64,000 nt of DNA from Salinisphaera orenii subsp. halophila YIM 95161 (GTDB lineage: Bacteria; Pseudomonadota; Gammaproteobacteria; Nevskiales; Salinisphaeraceae): positions 1-64,000 of the forward strand of contig NZ_AYKF01000062.1 in assembly GCF_003732545.1 (NCBI RefSeq), given 5' to 3'. How positions within the stretch are numbered: the first letter of the stretch is position 1; the number at the start of each line of letters is the position of its first letter. Below, piece after piece: positions 18,755 through 31,118 of this stretch. The translations under genes and the position numbers were made by a program. The notes beneath the pieces are model-generated. The model had not been told where the DNA came from and did no database searches. It saw nothing but the letters and a program-made list of their open reading frames with translations.

Positions 18755-19492
18755 TCAGGCCTTGTCGGTCTCGGTGTCGGTCGCGCGCTCGTCGAGCCGC
18801 GCCGACAGGCGCTCGGTCAGCGATTCGAGCTGGTCCTGGCGACGTTCGAGCGCGTCGATGTGATCCAGCATCGCATCGATGCCGCGCGCGACCGGGTCGG
18901 GCATGTCCTGGGTGACACCATACATCTCGAAGCCGATCCGGTCGGCGGTCTCCTTGCGCCGGTCCTCGGGCGTGGCGTCCTTGCACTTGACCAGCTTCGC
19001 CGGTACGCCGACCGCCGTGCAGCCGGGCGGCACTTCCTTGACGACCACTGCGTTCGAGCCGATGCGCGCGCCCCGCCCAACCGTGAACGGGCCGAGGACC
19101 TTGGCGCCGGCACCGACGATGACGTCGTTCTCCAGCGTGGGGTGCCGCTTGCCGGGGTTCCAGCTGGTCCCGCCCAGGGTCACGCCCTGGTAGACGGTGC
19201 AATCGTCGCCGATCACGGTGGTCTCGCCGATGGTCACGCCGAAACCGTGATCGATGAAGAACCGCCGGCCGATCGTCGCGCCCGGATGGATCTCGATGCC
19301 GGTGACCCAGCGCGAGATGTGGGAGACGAAACGGCCCAGCCATTTCAGGCGATGGGTCCAGCACCAGTGGGCGAGGTAGTGCCACCAGACCGCGTGCAGT
19401 CCGGGATAGGCGAACACCACTTCCCAGATGCTGCGCGCCGCCGGATCGCGCTCGAATATGGTCTGCACGTCTTCGCGCATGCGGCCAATCAT
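18755..19492 (-). CDS. cysE: Serine O-acetyltransferase
   Basis: 245 residues. Makes O-acetylserine for cysteine synthesis. The left-handed beta-helix hexapeptide repeats run from about residue 70 to 170 ([53 protein letters not shown]). The catalytic histidine is in FIDHG. The N-terminal helical region ([17 protein letters not shown]) is the short form. A GAGAGGA ribosome-binding site precedes ATG 19492. It supplies cysteine next to two cysteine desulfurases, a sensible functional pairing. Confidence 0.96.
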   Translation of the reverse strand: MIGRMREDVQTIFERDPAARSIWEVVFAYPGLHAVWWHYLAHWCWTHRLKWLGRFVSHISRWVTGIEIHPGATIGRRFFIDHGFGVTIGETTVIGDDCTVYQGVTLGGTSWNPGKRHPTLENDVIVGAGAKVLGPFTVGRGARIGSNAVVVKEVPPGCTAVGVPAKLVKCKDATPEDRRKETADRIGFEMYGVTQDMPDPVARGIDAMLDHIDALERRQDQLESLTERLSARLDERATDTETDKA

Positions 19493-19626
19493 GGGCTTGT
19501 CCTCTCGCTGTCGCCGCGGCCGACCGTTTGCGCCAATGTAGCAGAGCATCGGGGCCGCGGGGCGCCGTCGCGGTGGTTGTTATCCGGCATATCTCGGGGC
19601 GCCGGCGCCGCAATCAAGCAGCGGCG

Positions 19627-20394
19627 TCAGTCATCGCCGCGCCGCCGCGGGTCCAGCGACCGCAGCGCGCCGCGCAGGATGTTGAGCTCGATGCGGTCCG
19701 GCGCGGCCCGGTTGAACAGCCGCCGCAGCCGGCGCATGAGCATGTGTGGGTGCTCGTGGTTGATGAATCCGCTGGCCTCGAGGACCGCCTGCCAGTGGCC
19801 GTAGAGCCCTTCCATATCGGCCGCGGTCACCGGCTCGCGCGGCGCCTCCCCGGCGGCCACGCGCGCCCCGGCGGCCACGCGCAGCTCGTAGGCCACGAGC
19901 TGCACCGCGGCGGCGAGATTGAGCGAGGCGTAGTCGGGATTGGTCGGCACCTGCAGATGCAGCTGGCAGCGATCGAGCTCGGCGTTGGTGAGTCCGCTGC
20001 GCTCGCGGCCGAAGACCAGCGCCACCGGCTGGCGCGCCGCGGCGGCCACCGCCCGTTCGGCGGCGGTGCGCGGGTCGGCCAGCGGCCAACTGGTGCGGCG
20101 CGCGCGCGCACTGGTGCCGATCGCCAGCACGCAGTCGCCGATGGCGGCCTCCAGCGTGTCGACGACGCGCGCGCCGGCCAGCACGTCGTCCGCGCCCGAG
20201 GCGCGCGCGGTAGCCTCCGCGTCCGGATAACGCTCCGGGTCGACCAGCACCAGGTCGGACAACCCCATCACCTTCATCGCCCGCGCCGCGGCGCCGATGT
20301 TGCCCGGATGCTGGGGCCCCACGAGCACCACCCGCAGGCGCGCCATCACGTCGGCCTGCGGCATGCCCGCCGTGGCCGGCTCATCGTCGTTCAT
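19627..20394 (-). CDS. trmJ: tRNA (cytidine/uridine-2'-O-)-methyltransferase TrmJ
   Basis: 255 residues. SPOUT methyltransferase acting at position 32 of several tRNAs. The deep-trefoil-knot motifs are visible: RVVLVGPQHPGNIGAAARAM near the N-terminus, VALVFGRERSGLTNAEL, and PDYASLNLAAAVQLVAYEL. The start MNDDEPATAG at 20394 is chosen since upstream in-frame sequence lies in the suhB promoter region. Divergent from suhB with 85 bp between starts, the classic arrangement. Confidence 0.96.
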   Translation of the reverse strand: MNDDEPATAGMPQADVMARLRVVLVGPQHPGNIGAAARAMKVMGLSDLVLVDPERYPDAEATARASGADDVLAGARVVDTLEAAIGDCVLAIGTSARARRTSWPLADPRTAAERAVAAAARQPVALVFGRERSGLTNAELDRCQLHLQVPTNPDYASLNLAAAVQLVAYELRVAAGARVAAGEAPREPVTAADMEGLYGHWQAVLEASGFINHEHPHMLMRRLRRLFNRAAPDRIELNILRGALRSLDPRRRGDD

Positions 20395-20479
20395 CGCAGC
20401 TCCCGAAGCGCCCTTCACCGGGCGCAAATGGTACGCTAGCGCGCTTTTCCAGCCCATCCGGCGCAGCAGGATCCGTTCC

Positions 20480-21262
20480 ATGCAACCGTTGACCAACATC
20501 GCCGTGACCGCGGCCCGCCGCGCGGGCGACGTCATCCTGTCCTACTACCGGCGCGGCGAGACCGGCGAGATCTCCCGCAAGGGCCACAACGACTACGTGA
20601 CCGAGGCCGACCAGTACGCGGAGGCCACGATCATCGACACGATCCGCCGCGTCTACCCGCAGCACGCCTTCCTCGCCGAGGAGTCCGGCGAACAGGGCGA
20701 AGCCGACACGGTGTGGATCATCGACCCGATCGACGGCACCGCCAATTTCATGCGCGGCTTTCCGCATTTCTGTGTCTCCATCGCGGCCCAAGTCAACGGC
20801 GTGATCGAGCACGCGGTGATCTACGACCCGGTCAAGGACGAGCTGTTCACGGCCGATCGCGGTGCCGGCGCCTCCCTGGACGGCCGCCGCATCCGCGTCT
20901 CGCGCACCCTGCACATGCGCCAGGCCTTGCTGGCCACGGGCTTTGCCTATCGCAAGCAGATGGATGTCGCCACGCATTTGCCGCTGTTCAACCGCCTGGT
21001 CTCGGCCAGCTCGGATGTGCGCCGCGCCGGCTCGGCCGCGCTCGATCTGGCCTATGTCGCCGCCGGCCGTCTCGACGGCTTCTGGGAAATGGGCCTGGCG
21101 CCCTGGGACATGGCGGCCGGCATCCTCATGGTGCGCGCCGCCGGCGGCATCGCCGGCGATCCGCACGACGGCGATCCCCTCGAGACCGGCAGCGTGGTGG
21201 CGGCCAACCCCAAGATCTATCCGGTACTCGCCGGCCGTATCGCCAAGACCCCGTCGCGCTGA
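20480..21262 (+). CDS. suhB: Inositol-1-monophosphatase family protein SuhB
   Basis: 260 residues. Mg2+-dependent sugar phosphatase; in E. coli SuhB also acts in rRNA transcription antitermination. Metal-binding motifs are EESGEQ (Glu), IDPIDGTANFMRGFPHF (the DPIDGT signature) and WDMAAGILMVRAAGG near the C-terminus. The start MQPLTNIAVTAARRAGD is family typical. Divergent from trmJ. Confidence 0.97.
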   Translation: MQPLTNIAVTAARRAGDVILSYYRRGETGEISRKGHNDYVTEADQYAEATIIDTIRRVYPQHAFLAEESGEQGEADTVWIIDPIDGTANFMRGFPHFCVSIAAQVNGVIEHAVIYDPVKDELFTADRGAGASLDGRRIRVSRTLHMRQALLATGFAYRKQMDVATHLPLFNRLVSASSDVRRAGSAALDLAYVAAGRLDGFWEMGLAPWDMAAGILMVRAAGGIAGDPHDGDPLETGSVVAANPKIYPVLAGRIAKTPSR

Positions 21263-21669
21263 GCCGACCGCTGGCATCGCGGGGCCGGCCACTGCCATCG
21301 ATTCGACGCTGCCGCCCCGCGTCTGAACCGGCCGGCGCGAACCGCGCTCGCGTCACCCTCGCCTGGCCGGTAATCCAGCCGGCGATCCGAATACGTCGGA
21401 ATACCCGACCGGCGAGTGTCGCGTCACGCCGCCCCGAGAATCGCACCCATTACAGTCGCGCGGATCACGGCTGACGCCGTCGATAGAGCCGCCGCGCAGC
21501 GGCTGTGCCGGTCGCCCCAGCCTGCGTCGCAAGCCCGCCCGGTCGCGGAAATCGCCCTGCGATCCGCACGACGGCCACCGGCGTTTCGAGCCGGGTCGCG
21601 TGGCCGCGGCGGCCGATCCGGCGCGGTCGCGGATCGTTCCGTCGACCGCGCTACGGCCTCGCCGCGACG
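21263..21669. other. Gene-free interval between suhB and secF
   Basis: About 407 bp between converging genes. I see no credible coding region and no obvious intrinsic terminator with a T-run. Confidence 0.5.
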
Positions 21670-22611
21670 CTAGCGGGTGACTCGGGAGGCCTTTTCGGCG
21701 TCCTCTTCCCTGGGCGGGAACAGATCCTGGCTGGTCACCTCCAGCTTGAGCGCCAGCACGCTGGCCACGAAGATCGACGAGAACGTACCGATGACGATGC
21801 CGATCAGCAGTGCGGTGGCGAAGCCGTGGATTACTTCGCCGCCGAGGAAGAATAGCGCCAGCAGCGTGAGGATTGTGGTGCCGGAGGTCATCAGCGTGCG
21901 CGCCAGCGTCTGGTTGACCGAGGCGTTGACGACCTCCACAGGGGTGGCCTTGCGCATGCGTCGGAAGTTCTCGCGGATGCGGTCGAAGACGACGATGGTG
22001 TCGTTGAGCGAATAGCCCAGCACCGCCAGCAGCGCGGCCAAAACGGTCAGGTCGAAGTCGAGATGGAACAGCGAGAACACGCCGAGCGTGATGGTGATGT
22101 CGTGCACGAGCGCGGCCACCGCCCCCGCGGCGAGCTTCCAGTGGAAACGCACGATGACGTAGATCAGGATCGCGATCACCGTGTAGAGCAGGGCCAGACC
22201 GCCCTTGTTGACGAGTTCGTCGCCCACCTGCGGGCCGACGAATTCGACGCGACGCAGTTCGGCGGCAGAATCTTCCACGTCAAGGGCGTTCATCACGCGC
22301 GTGCTGACATCGGAGCTGTCTGCCCCCTCCTCGGGCGCCAGCCTGATCATCACAGAGTCCGAGGCCCCGAAATGCTGGACCGTGGCGTCGGGAAATTCGC
22401 CCTCGGCCAGGGCGTCACGCACGTTCTGCAGTTCCACCGCTTCGGGATAGCCGACCTCGACGATCACGCCGCCGGTGAAATCGATGCCGAAAGTGAGCTT
22501 CTCCATCGAGAACGACACGATGGATACGACAATCAGCAACGCCGAAAACACGAGCGCGTACTTGGCGTAGGCGACGAAGTCGATCGAGGTATCGGGCTTG
22601 ATCAGACGCAT
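21670..22611 (-). CDS. secF: Protein translocase subunit SecF
   Basis: 313 residues. With SecD it uses the proton gradient to aid late steps of Sec export. Six transmembrane helices with the family motifs FGIDFTGGVIVEV after the first helix and the conserved LGYSLNDTIVVFDRIREN in the helix 4-5 region; NQTLARTLMTSGTTILTLL follows. The start MRLIKPDTSIDF at 22611 leaves 10 bp from the secD stop; an upstream extension overlaps secD and lacks similarity. Part of the tgt-yajC-secD-secF series. Confidence 0.97.
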   Translation of the reverse strand: MRLIKPDTSIDFVAYAKYALVFSALLIVVSIVSFSMEKLTFGIDFTGGVIVEVGYPEAVELQNVRDALAEGEFPDATVQHFGASDSVMIRLAPEEGADSSDVSTRVMNALDVEDSAAELRRVEFVGPQVGDELVNKGGLALLYTVIAILIYVIVRFHWKLAAGAVAALVHDITITLGVFSLFHLDFDLTVLAALLAVLGYSLNDTIVVFDRIRENFRRMRKATPVEVVNASVNQTLARTLMTSGTTILTLLALFFLGGEVIHGFATALLIGIVIGTFSSIFVASVLALKLEVTSQDLFPPREEDAEKASRVTR

Positions 22612-22621
22612 CGAGGGCGAC

Positions 22622-24475
22622 CTATATCGAAAGGCTTTGGAGCCGGCGCTTGCGGCCGTACACGAGATTGGCGATCGCACGCGTGCCCACGATGGCCGTG
22701 AACATCGACGTCAGGATGCCGAGCGACAGCGTCACCGCGAAGCCCTTGACCGGCCCGGTGCCGAAGCCGAACAGCACCACCGCCGCGATCAGCGTGGTGA
22801 TGTTGGCGTCCGCGATCGAGGAAAAGGCCTTGTCGTAACCGGACTTGATCGCCGACTGCGGCGTGTTGCCGCCATCCAGCTCCTCGCGTATTCGCTCGAA
22901 GATCAGCACGTTGGCGTCCACTGCCATGCCGATGGTCAGCACGATGCCGGCAATGCCGGGCAACGTAAGCGTGGCCTGGAGCAGCGACAGCAGTGCGACC
23001 ACGAGAATCAGATTCATGATCAGCGCGGCATTGGCGAACAGGCCGAAGCCGCGGTAGTAGACCGCCATGAACACGATCACGAGCAGAAAGCCCACGATCA
23101 CCGCATTACGGCCCTGGGCGATGTTGTCGGCGCCCAGGCTCGGACCGATCGTGCGCTCCTCGACGATGTTGACGGGCGCCGCGAGCGCGCCGGCCCGCAG
23201 TAGCAGCGCCAGGTCGTGCGCCTCGTTGCGGCCCAGGCCCGTGGTCTGGAAGCGCTTGCCGAACACGCCGTTGATGGTCGCGACGCTGATGACCTCCTCG
23301 ATCTTCTCCCGCTCGCGGATTTCCTCGCCGTCCTCGTAGCGGGTGTTGATCTTGTTCTCGGTGAACAAGACCGCCATCGGGTCGCCGACGTGCGACGAGG
23401 TTACGTCGAACATGTTGCTGGCGGCCTGGCCGTCCAGCGTCACGAACACCGCGGGGCTGCCGGACTGCTGGTCGATGCCCGAGGAGGCGTCGACGAGCTG
23501 GTCGCCGGAGGCGATCACCTCTTCCTGCAGCAGGATCGGCTGGCCGTCGCGCGTGTGATAGAGCTCGGTGCCCTCAGGGACGTTGCCGGTGCGCTCGGCG
23601 GCCTGGGCGTCCCGGCCGCGGGCCACGAGGCGATATTCCAGCGTCGCGGTCTTGCCGAGCAGACGCTTGGCCTCGGCCGTATCCTGGACGCCCGGCAGCT
23701 CGACCACGATGCGCGACTCGCCCTGCCGCTGCACGATCGGCTCCGCCACGCCCAGCTCGTTCACGCGGTTTCGCAGCGTGGTCAGATTCTGCTCCAGCGC
23801 GAAGTCGTTGATGCGCTGCGCTTCGGTTTCGGTGAGCGTGCCCACCAGCGTATTCTCGGCCTCCGGCGCCTCGCTAAACTCGAGCACGTCGAACTGGCTC
23901 GCCAGCGCATCTTCGGCCTCGTTCATCGCCTCGGCGCTGGGAAATTCGATGCGCACGGCGTCGCCGTCGCGCGAGGCGCGGGTGTAGCGGATGGACTCGT
24001 CCCGCAGAAAGCGGGGCACGTCACGTGCATAGCGATCGTAGGTGTTGTTGAACACCGTCTCCATGTCCACTTCCATGAGGAAGTGCACGCCACCGCGCAG
24101 ATCCAGACCCAGCGCCATCGGCTCGGCACCGATCGCCCGCAGCCATTCCGGGGTGCTCGGCGCCAGGTTCAGCGCCACGACGTAGTCGTCACCGAGCTCG
24201 CGCTTGAGCTCGCCGGCAGCCTTGAGCTGCGTTCCCGTACCTTGGTAGAGCGCGAGCAGACGCCCTTCCTCGAGGTTGACGCTCTGGGGCGCCATGCCGG
24301 CGTTGTCGAGAATGCGCTCGACGCGCTGCGCGAGCTGGGCATCCGGTGCATCGCCGCTTTCCAGCGAGACCTGAACGGCGGGTTGCTGGCCGAAGACGTT
24401 GGGCAGCGCGTAGAGCACGCCTGCGGCCAGCACCGCCAGCAACAACAGGTATTTCCACAGCGGATAGCGATTCAT
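22622..24475 (-). CDS. secD: Protein translocase subunit SecD
   Basis: 617 residues, the full gammaproteobacterial length. One N-terminal helix (WKYLLLLAVLAAGVLYALPN), a large periplasmic domain with the GLDLRGGVHFLMEVDME motif, and five C-terminal helices with SLGADNIAQGRNA and the GMAVDANVLIFERIREEL motif that interacts with SecF. It is 61 bp downstream of yajC. Order and spacing indicate one transcript with yajC and secF. Confidence 0.98.
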   Translation of the reverse strand: MNRYPLWKYLLLLAVLAAGVLYALPNVFGQQPAVQVSLESGDAPDAQLAQRVERILDNAGMAPQSVNLEEGRLLALYQGTGTQLKAAGELKRELGDDYVVALNLAPSTPEWLRAIGAEPMALGLDLRGGVHFLMEVDMETVFNNTYDRYARDVPRFLRDESIRYTRASRDGDAVRIEFPSAEAMNEAEDALASQFDVLEFSEAPEAENTLVGTLTETEAQRINDFALEQNLTTLRNRVNELGVAEPIVQRQGESRIVVELPGVQDTAEAKRLLGKTATLEYRLVARGRDAQAAERTGNVPEGTELYHTRDGQPILLQEEVIASGDQLVDASSGIDQQSGSPAVFVTLDGQAASNMFDVTSSHVGDPMAVLFTENKINTRYEDGEEIREREKIEEVISVATINGVFGKRFQTTGLGRNEAHDLALLLRAGALAAPVNIVEERTIGPSLGADNIAQGRNAVIVGFLLVIVFMAVYYRGFGLFANAALIMNLILVVALLSLLQATLTLPGIAGIVLTIGMAVDANVLIFERIREELDGGNTPQSAIKSGYDKAFSSIADANITTLIAAVVLFGFGTGPVKGFAVTLSLGILTSMFTAIVGTRAIANLVYGRKRRLQSLSI

Positions 24476-24536
24476 AGCGGCCCGGTGACGATCGAGGGCC
24501 CGTCCGGCGCGCGCCGCGGGCCGGAATGGCGGTGCT

Positions 24537-24863
24537 CTAGAGCGACTCCAGCGTGCCCTTGGGCACGACGCTGGTCACGGCGTTCTTCTGGATGCGGATC
24601 TCGACGCCCTCGGACACCTCGACCACCAGAAAGTTTTCGCCGACCTGGCGAATGCGTCCCGCGATACCGCCGGACGTCACCACCTCGCTGCCCTTCTCCA
24701 GGCTTTCGAGCAGCTTCTTGTGCTCCTTCTGGCGCTTCATCTGCGGCCGGATGATCATGAAGTACATGAACACGAAGAACAGGCCGACCATGATGAGCGT
24801 CGGCATGATGCCCCCGCCCGCTGCACCGCTCTGGGCATAGGCGGGAGAGATCAGAAAATCCAT
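24537..24863 (-). CDS. yajC: Sec translocon accessory subunit YajC
   Basis: 108 residues. Small single-span inner-membrane protein of the SecDF-YajC complex. The N-terminus MDFLISPAYAQSGAAGGG is followed by the helix LIMVGLFFVFMYFMIIRPQM and the conserved cytoplasmic part KGSEVVTSGGIAGRIRQV. ATG 24863 is chosen because it gives this canonical start; a 34-residue in-frame extension has no family similarity. Upstream, a repeat element separates it from tgt. Confidence 0.96.
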   Translation of the reverse strand: MDFLISPAYAQSGAAGGGIMPTLIMVGLFFVFMYFMIIRPQMKRQKEHKKLLESLEKGSEVVTSGGIAGRIRQVGENFLVVEVSEGVEIRIQKNAVTSVVPKGTLESL

Positions 24864-24978
24864 AGAGTGCCCCTTGGTTTTGCGTTGGCTGTCGTGGCGC
24901 TGCCTCGGCGCGCCGTGCCCGGCAGGCGGCGTAGTATGCCATAGCCTCCACCGTGTCCGGCGCACGCTTGCGTTACGC

Positions 24979-25277
24979 CAGGGTCTGTTAACACCTCATG
25001 CAAACGCCGCGCTGGAGGCCGCACATCGTGTGCGGCAAGGCGCGAGTCGCCGATCATGGCGCGTCACGATCCAGACTGGCAACGCCGCGGCGCGCGCCCC
25101 TGGTCGATTGTTGCTGGGCGGCCCGCCCCGAAGGGCCAAACTCCGCGGTCCGGCAATCCCGTGTTGCCACACGCTGACGCCGAGTGACTGCGCGGCCCGC
25201 ACGACGCCTCGTCCCGCCGCCCATAGCCCATTTTCGGGAAGCGCTTGGCGCGGACTCACGTGGTGCGTTGATAGGTC

Positions 25278-25278
<1 letters not shown>
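24979..25278. repeat. Dispersed TIR element, copy 1 (about 300 bp)
   Basis: Begins CAGGGTCTGTTAACACC and ends, read on the other strand, GGACCTATCAACGC. Internal blocks are shared with the copies at 34635, 39585 and 47164: a CCGCACATCGTGTGCGG palindrome, a GATCATGGCGCGTCACGATC imperfect palindrome, and a GAGTCCGCGCCAAGCGCT block near the right end that is identical to the one in the 39585 copy. It lies in the opposite orientation to the other three. It ends at the tgt stop codon and fills the tgt-yajC gap. No open frame inside looks like a transposase. Confidence 0.8.
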
Positions 25279-28012
<2,734 letters not shown>

Positions 28013-28021
28013 AAGCGATCA

Positions 28022-28050
28022 TTGGTCGTCCCGGGCAGGCCGCGTATACT
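28022..28050 (+). promoter_or_regulatory. Sigma-70 promoter for the tRNA-Leu gene
   Basis: TTGGTC (28022-28027), 17-bp spacer, TATACT (28045-28050), placed 15 bp before the first base of the tRNA. Confidence 0.65.
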
Positions 28051-28065
28051 GCGCGACGCACACCG

Positions 28066-28152
28066 GCCCGGGTGGCGGAACTGGTAGACGCGTCGGACTC
28101 AAAATCCGATTCTGGCGACAGAGTGTGGGTTCGAGTCCCACCCCGGGCACCA
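28066..28152 (+). tRNA. tRNA-Leu (anticodon CAA)
   Basis: 87 nt with encoded CCA. The acceptor stem GCCCGGG pairs with CCCGGGC, and the anticodon stem TCGGA/TCCGA encloses loop CTCAAAA, giving anticodon CAA for UUG codons. A long variable arm (class II tRNA) and a T-arm with GGTTCGAGTCC are present. No duplicated 3' tRNA end or integrase is visible downstream, so it does not look like an occupied integration site. Confidence 0.96.
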
Positions 28153-28378
28153 TGAGTCGCCAACTCCAGGCCGAAGCCTCGGCGGCACCTGTCGCCACGG
28201 GCTCATGAACGCTCTCATCACACCCCGTCGGCGCGATTTTCCCTCCGATCGCGGTGAGTTCGCGCTCGTCACAGCGGTTCGCTTTATAGCGCGCGCAATA
28301 TGATCTCGCGCGATGTACGCTGGCCATCGTCTACCGCCGGCGTAGGATCGATTCGGCGCTGCGGAGGAGAACGCGGTC

Positions 28379-29293
28379 ATGGATCGTTTACGCATCCTGA
28401 GTGGTCGAGGCCTGGTCGCCTGGCCCTGGGGTGACAATGCACTGGACACCGGTGACGCCGAGCTTCCGGCATGTGACGCCTTTCGACTCGAGGACGAGCG
28501 CAGCTACGCCCCACCGCCCGTGGTGACACACGCCGAGTGGCCCCGGATGCATGTGTCGTTGATCGTCAACGATGGCTTCACGACCTCGTACCGGGCCGGA
28601 CTGGCCAGCCGTCGGTTCAACATCGGTCGCGGCAGCATCTTCATCTATCCCGCAGGTTTCGAACTCGCGACAATCCGCCCGATCGGCGGTTTCCGCATGC
28701 TGCTGGTCGAGGTAGGCGGTCCTCTGGTCCACCCGCTGACGCAGGGTCGGGATTCGCCGACCACGGCCGATGTGGAGCCGCTGCACAACGTGCGAGACCC
28801 GGGCCTGGCACGCCTGATCCTGGCTCTGGCACACGATCTCCGGCACCGGCGTCCGGCCGGACGACTCCATTCCGAGCATCTCTCGCTGGCCCTGGCCAGT
28901 TATGTGATGGGTCGCTACGGCATTCGGCACGCCGCGGACAGCGTGTCCAGCACGCTGTCCGGACGCCAGCGCGCGCGTGTCCGCGAGTTCATTCAGGCCA
29001 ACCTGGCATGCGGAATCAGCATACTGGAACTGGCCGCTGTCGCCGGGCTCAGCCCACGTCATTTCACTCGCCTGTTCCGGGCGACATTCGGCGCGTCGCC
29101 GCATCAGTACGTTCGCGAACTGCGACTGGACCGCGCCCGCGCCCTGCTCAGCGACGGCTCGGCGGCCATCTGCGACGTGGCCCTGGCTGCAGGCTTCGGT
29201 AGCCAGAGTTATTTCACGGACCTGTTTCGCCGGGCGACCGGCGTGACACCGCGCCAGTACCGACTGCAAAACGGCTCGAAACCAGACCGATGA
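28379..29293 (+). CDS. AraC-family transcriptional regulator
   Basis: 304 residues. The N-terminal two-thirds is a cupin-like sensing domain without a recognisable ligand. The C-terminal 100 residues hold two helix-turn-helices with the signature ISILELAAVAGLSPRHFTRL and, near the end, ICDVALAAGFGSQSYFTDLF plus a final GVTPRQYR, the AraC/XylS pattern. It is convergent with the esterase gene downstream and stands 226 bp after tRNA-Leu. No target operator can be named. ATG at 28379 gives the longest form; a later start is possible. Confidence 0.9.
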   Translation: MDRLRILSGRGLVAWPWGDNALDTGDAELPACDAFRLEDERSYAPPPVVTHAEWPRMHVSLIVNDGFTTSYRAGLASRRFNIGRGSIFIYPAGFELATIRPIGGFRMLLVEVGGPLVHPLTQGRDSPTTADVEPLHNVRDPGLARLILALAHDLRHRRPAGRLHSEHLSLALASYVMGRYGIRHAADSVSSTLSGRQRARVREFIQANLACGISILELAAVAGLSPRHFTRLFRATFGASPHQYVRELRLDRARALLSDGSAAICDVALAAGFGSQSYFTDLFRRATGVTPRQYRLQNGSKPDR

Positions 29294-29363
29294 TTGCGGG
29301 CGTGGCAGCGAGCCCGATGGCGCCTATCGCCACCGGGCCGTGGTGCCGCCTCGCTGTCCCGTC

Positions 29364-30992
29364 TCAGCCGTTCACGGCGGCCCAGAGATCACAGTGGTGA
29401 TCGTCCGACAGTTCGGAGACGTCACGCGTGACCGGCTCCGGCAGCTCCAGCGACTGATAGCGGGGCGAATCCTCGCTGTAGGCCGGCCAATCCGGCGTGG
29501 CCGACGAATTCGGATCCGCGGTCGCGGCAAACGCCGTCCAATAGCTGACCATGTCGTCGGACAGCGCCGCCTGGGCCTCGTTGAGCGGCTTCGCCGTCCC
29601 GGTGGCACCGCGAAACAGTGGGAACAGATACTGAATCTCGCCCGTATGGTAGGCGCCGTAATCAAAGGAAACCGGCGGCGCGTAGACCGGTGCGGTGCGA
29701 TCGGCGAATTCGTAGATATAGACCGGCACATGCTGCGCCAGGGCCCGGTCGAGCTGCAGCCCCGGGCAGACGATGCCGGAGTCGGTCTGCACCGCCGACA
29801 GCGCCAGGCTCGGCGAGTCGTAGGCGTCCAGAGGATAGGCATCGAGCACGTCCGAGGCACGGTCGCCGTAGCCGCTCTCGATCTGGCCCCGGTACTGCTC
29901 CGCCGTCACCGCCTGCCCGCTGCTAGTCTCGTTGACCGCGACGAAGAACCGGTTCTCGTCGCGGGTGGCACCGCCGATGACGGGAACCTGATTGAAGTCG
30001 CCGGACTGAAAGGCGGCCAGCAGCGGCTGCGTGATGAGCGTGCCGTCGATCACGGGATTGCCTCCGAACGAGCCCGCGGCCTGAATCTCCGCCACCGACA
30101 GGCTTCTCAGACAGGCCACAGTCTGCGCGGCGTCGTCGCTGTCGCAGTCGGTCGCCTCAGCCAGCGCGAGCGCATCGGCCTCCGCGGTGGCGCGATCGAC
30201 GGTCGCCGGCCCCGCCCCGCTCTGGATGATCGCGCGATCGAACAGACCGGCCGCGGTCGGCGACGACAGATGGACCCAGACGCTCTTGCCGCCGGCCGAC
30301 TCGCCGGACAGGGTCACGTTGTCGGGGTCGCCGCCGAAGGCAGGGATGTTGTCGCGCACCCACTCGAAGGCGAACTGCTGATCCATGAAGCCATAATTGC
30401 CGAATGGCTCATCGTCGGAATCCAGACCCGGCAGGGCGAGGAAACCGAACACGTTCATGCGATTGTTGATCGTGACCACGATCACGTCGCCGTCGCGGGC
30501 CAGCTTGGTTCCGTCGTAGTCGTTACCCCCGCCAGCGAGGATCGCGCCGCCGTGCATCCACACGATGACCGGAAGCGCGGCGCCGTCGGCCCGATCCGCC
30601 GGCGCGAACACGTTCAGGAACAGACAGTCCTCGTCCTGGCTGGGCGCGGCGAAAACGCCGAGCGTCAGCGTCTGGGCGCAGGTGTTGCCGAAGGCCACGG
30701 CATCGAGCGTATCCGTCCACGCGTCGGGGCTCTCCGGCGGCCGCCAGCGCAGCTCGCCGACCGGCGGGGCAGCATAGGGAATGCCCAGAAACGCGTCGAC
30801 GTCACTCTCGACCCGGCCCCGGACCGGGCCGGCCGTCGTCTCGATGACCGCCGTGCGATCGGCGCCGTCGCCGCCGTCGGCGATATCGGCATCGCTATCG
30901 TCGTCGTCGCTGCAGCCCACGAGCGCGCCTGCGAGCAGCAGCGCCGTCAGCCACGGCGACGCCGTGCGGATCATTCCTGTCTTCCTCTTCAT
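29364..30992 (-). CDS. Type B carboxylesterase/lipase, lipoprotein (copy A)
   Basis: 542 residues. Alpha/beta hydrolase of the carboxylesterase type B family. The N-terminus is a lipoprotein signal ending LLLAGALVGC, followed by an Asp-rich linker. Family signatures: FLGIPYAAPPVGELRW, EDCLFLNVFAP, nucleophile elbow GESAGGKS, acidic residue near GATRDENRFF, and histidine in FDYGAYHTGEIQYLF. The start at 30992 follows GGGGAG. Predicted surface- or periplasm-exposed ester hydrolase; substrate unknown. The next gene upstream (31119-32762) is a close paralogue in tandem, implying gene duplication. Confidence 0.92.
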   Translation of the reverse strand: MKRKTGMIRTASPWLTALLLAGALVGCSDDDDSDADIADGGDGADRTAVIETTAGPVRGRVESDVDAFLGIPYAAPPVGELRWRPPESPDAWTDTLDAVAFGNTCAQTLTLGVFAAPSQDEDCLFLNVFAPADRADGAALPVIVWMHGGAILAGGGNDYDGTKLARDGDVIVVTINNRMNVFGFLALPGLDSDDEPFGNYGFMDQQFAFEWVRDNIPAFGGDPDNVTLSGESAGGKSVWVHLSSPTAAGLFDRAIIQSGAGPATVDRATAEADALALAEATDCDSDDAAQTVACLRSLSVAEIQAAGSFGGNPVIDGTLITQPLLAAFQSGDFNQVPVIGGATRDENRFFVAVNETSSGQAVTAEQYRGQIESGYGDRASDVLDAYPLDAYDSPSLALSAVQTDSGIVCPGLQLDRALAQHVPVYIYEFADRTAPVYAPPVSFDYGAYHTGEIQYLFPLFRGATGTAKPLNEAQAALSDDMVSYWTAFAATADPNSSATPDWPAYSEDSPRYQSLELPEPVTRDVSELSDDHHCDLWAAVNG

Positions 30993-31118
30993 GGGATCTC
31001 CCCTTTTTGTGTTGTGGTAAGACGTACTGCCGCGCACCGCGCAAGCCGCGCCGCCCGTACCCGGGCAGCCGGCGCAGCCGATTGCACGCTCCGGATCACG
31101 CGGCAGTGCGATGTCGCG

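Noticed and set aside
21263-21669. Small gene between suhB and secF
   Set aside because: Available frames are short, lack a ribosome-binding site and show no conserved pattern.
28066-28152. tRNA-Leu as an attachment site of an integrated element
   Set aside because: No integrase follows, and I found no repeat of the tRNA 3' end downstream.
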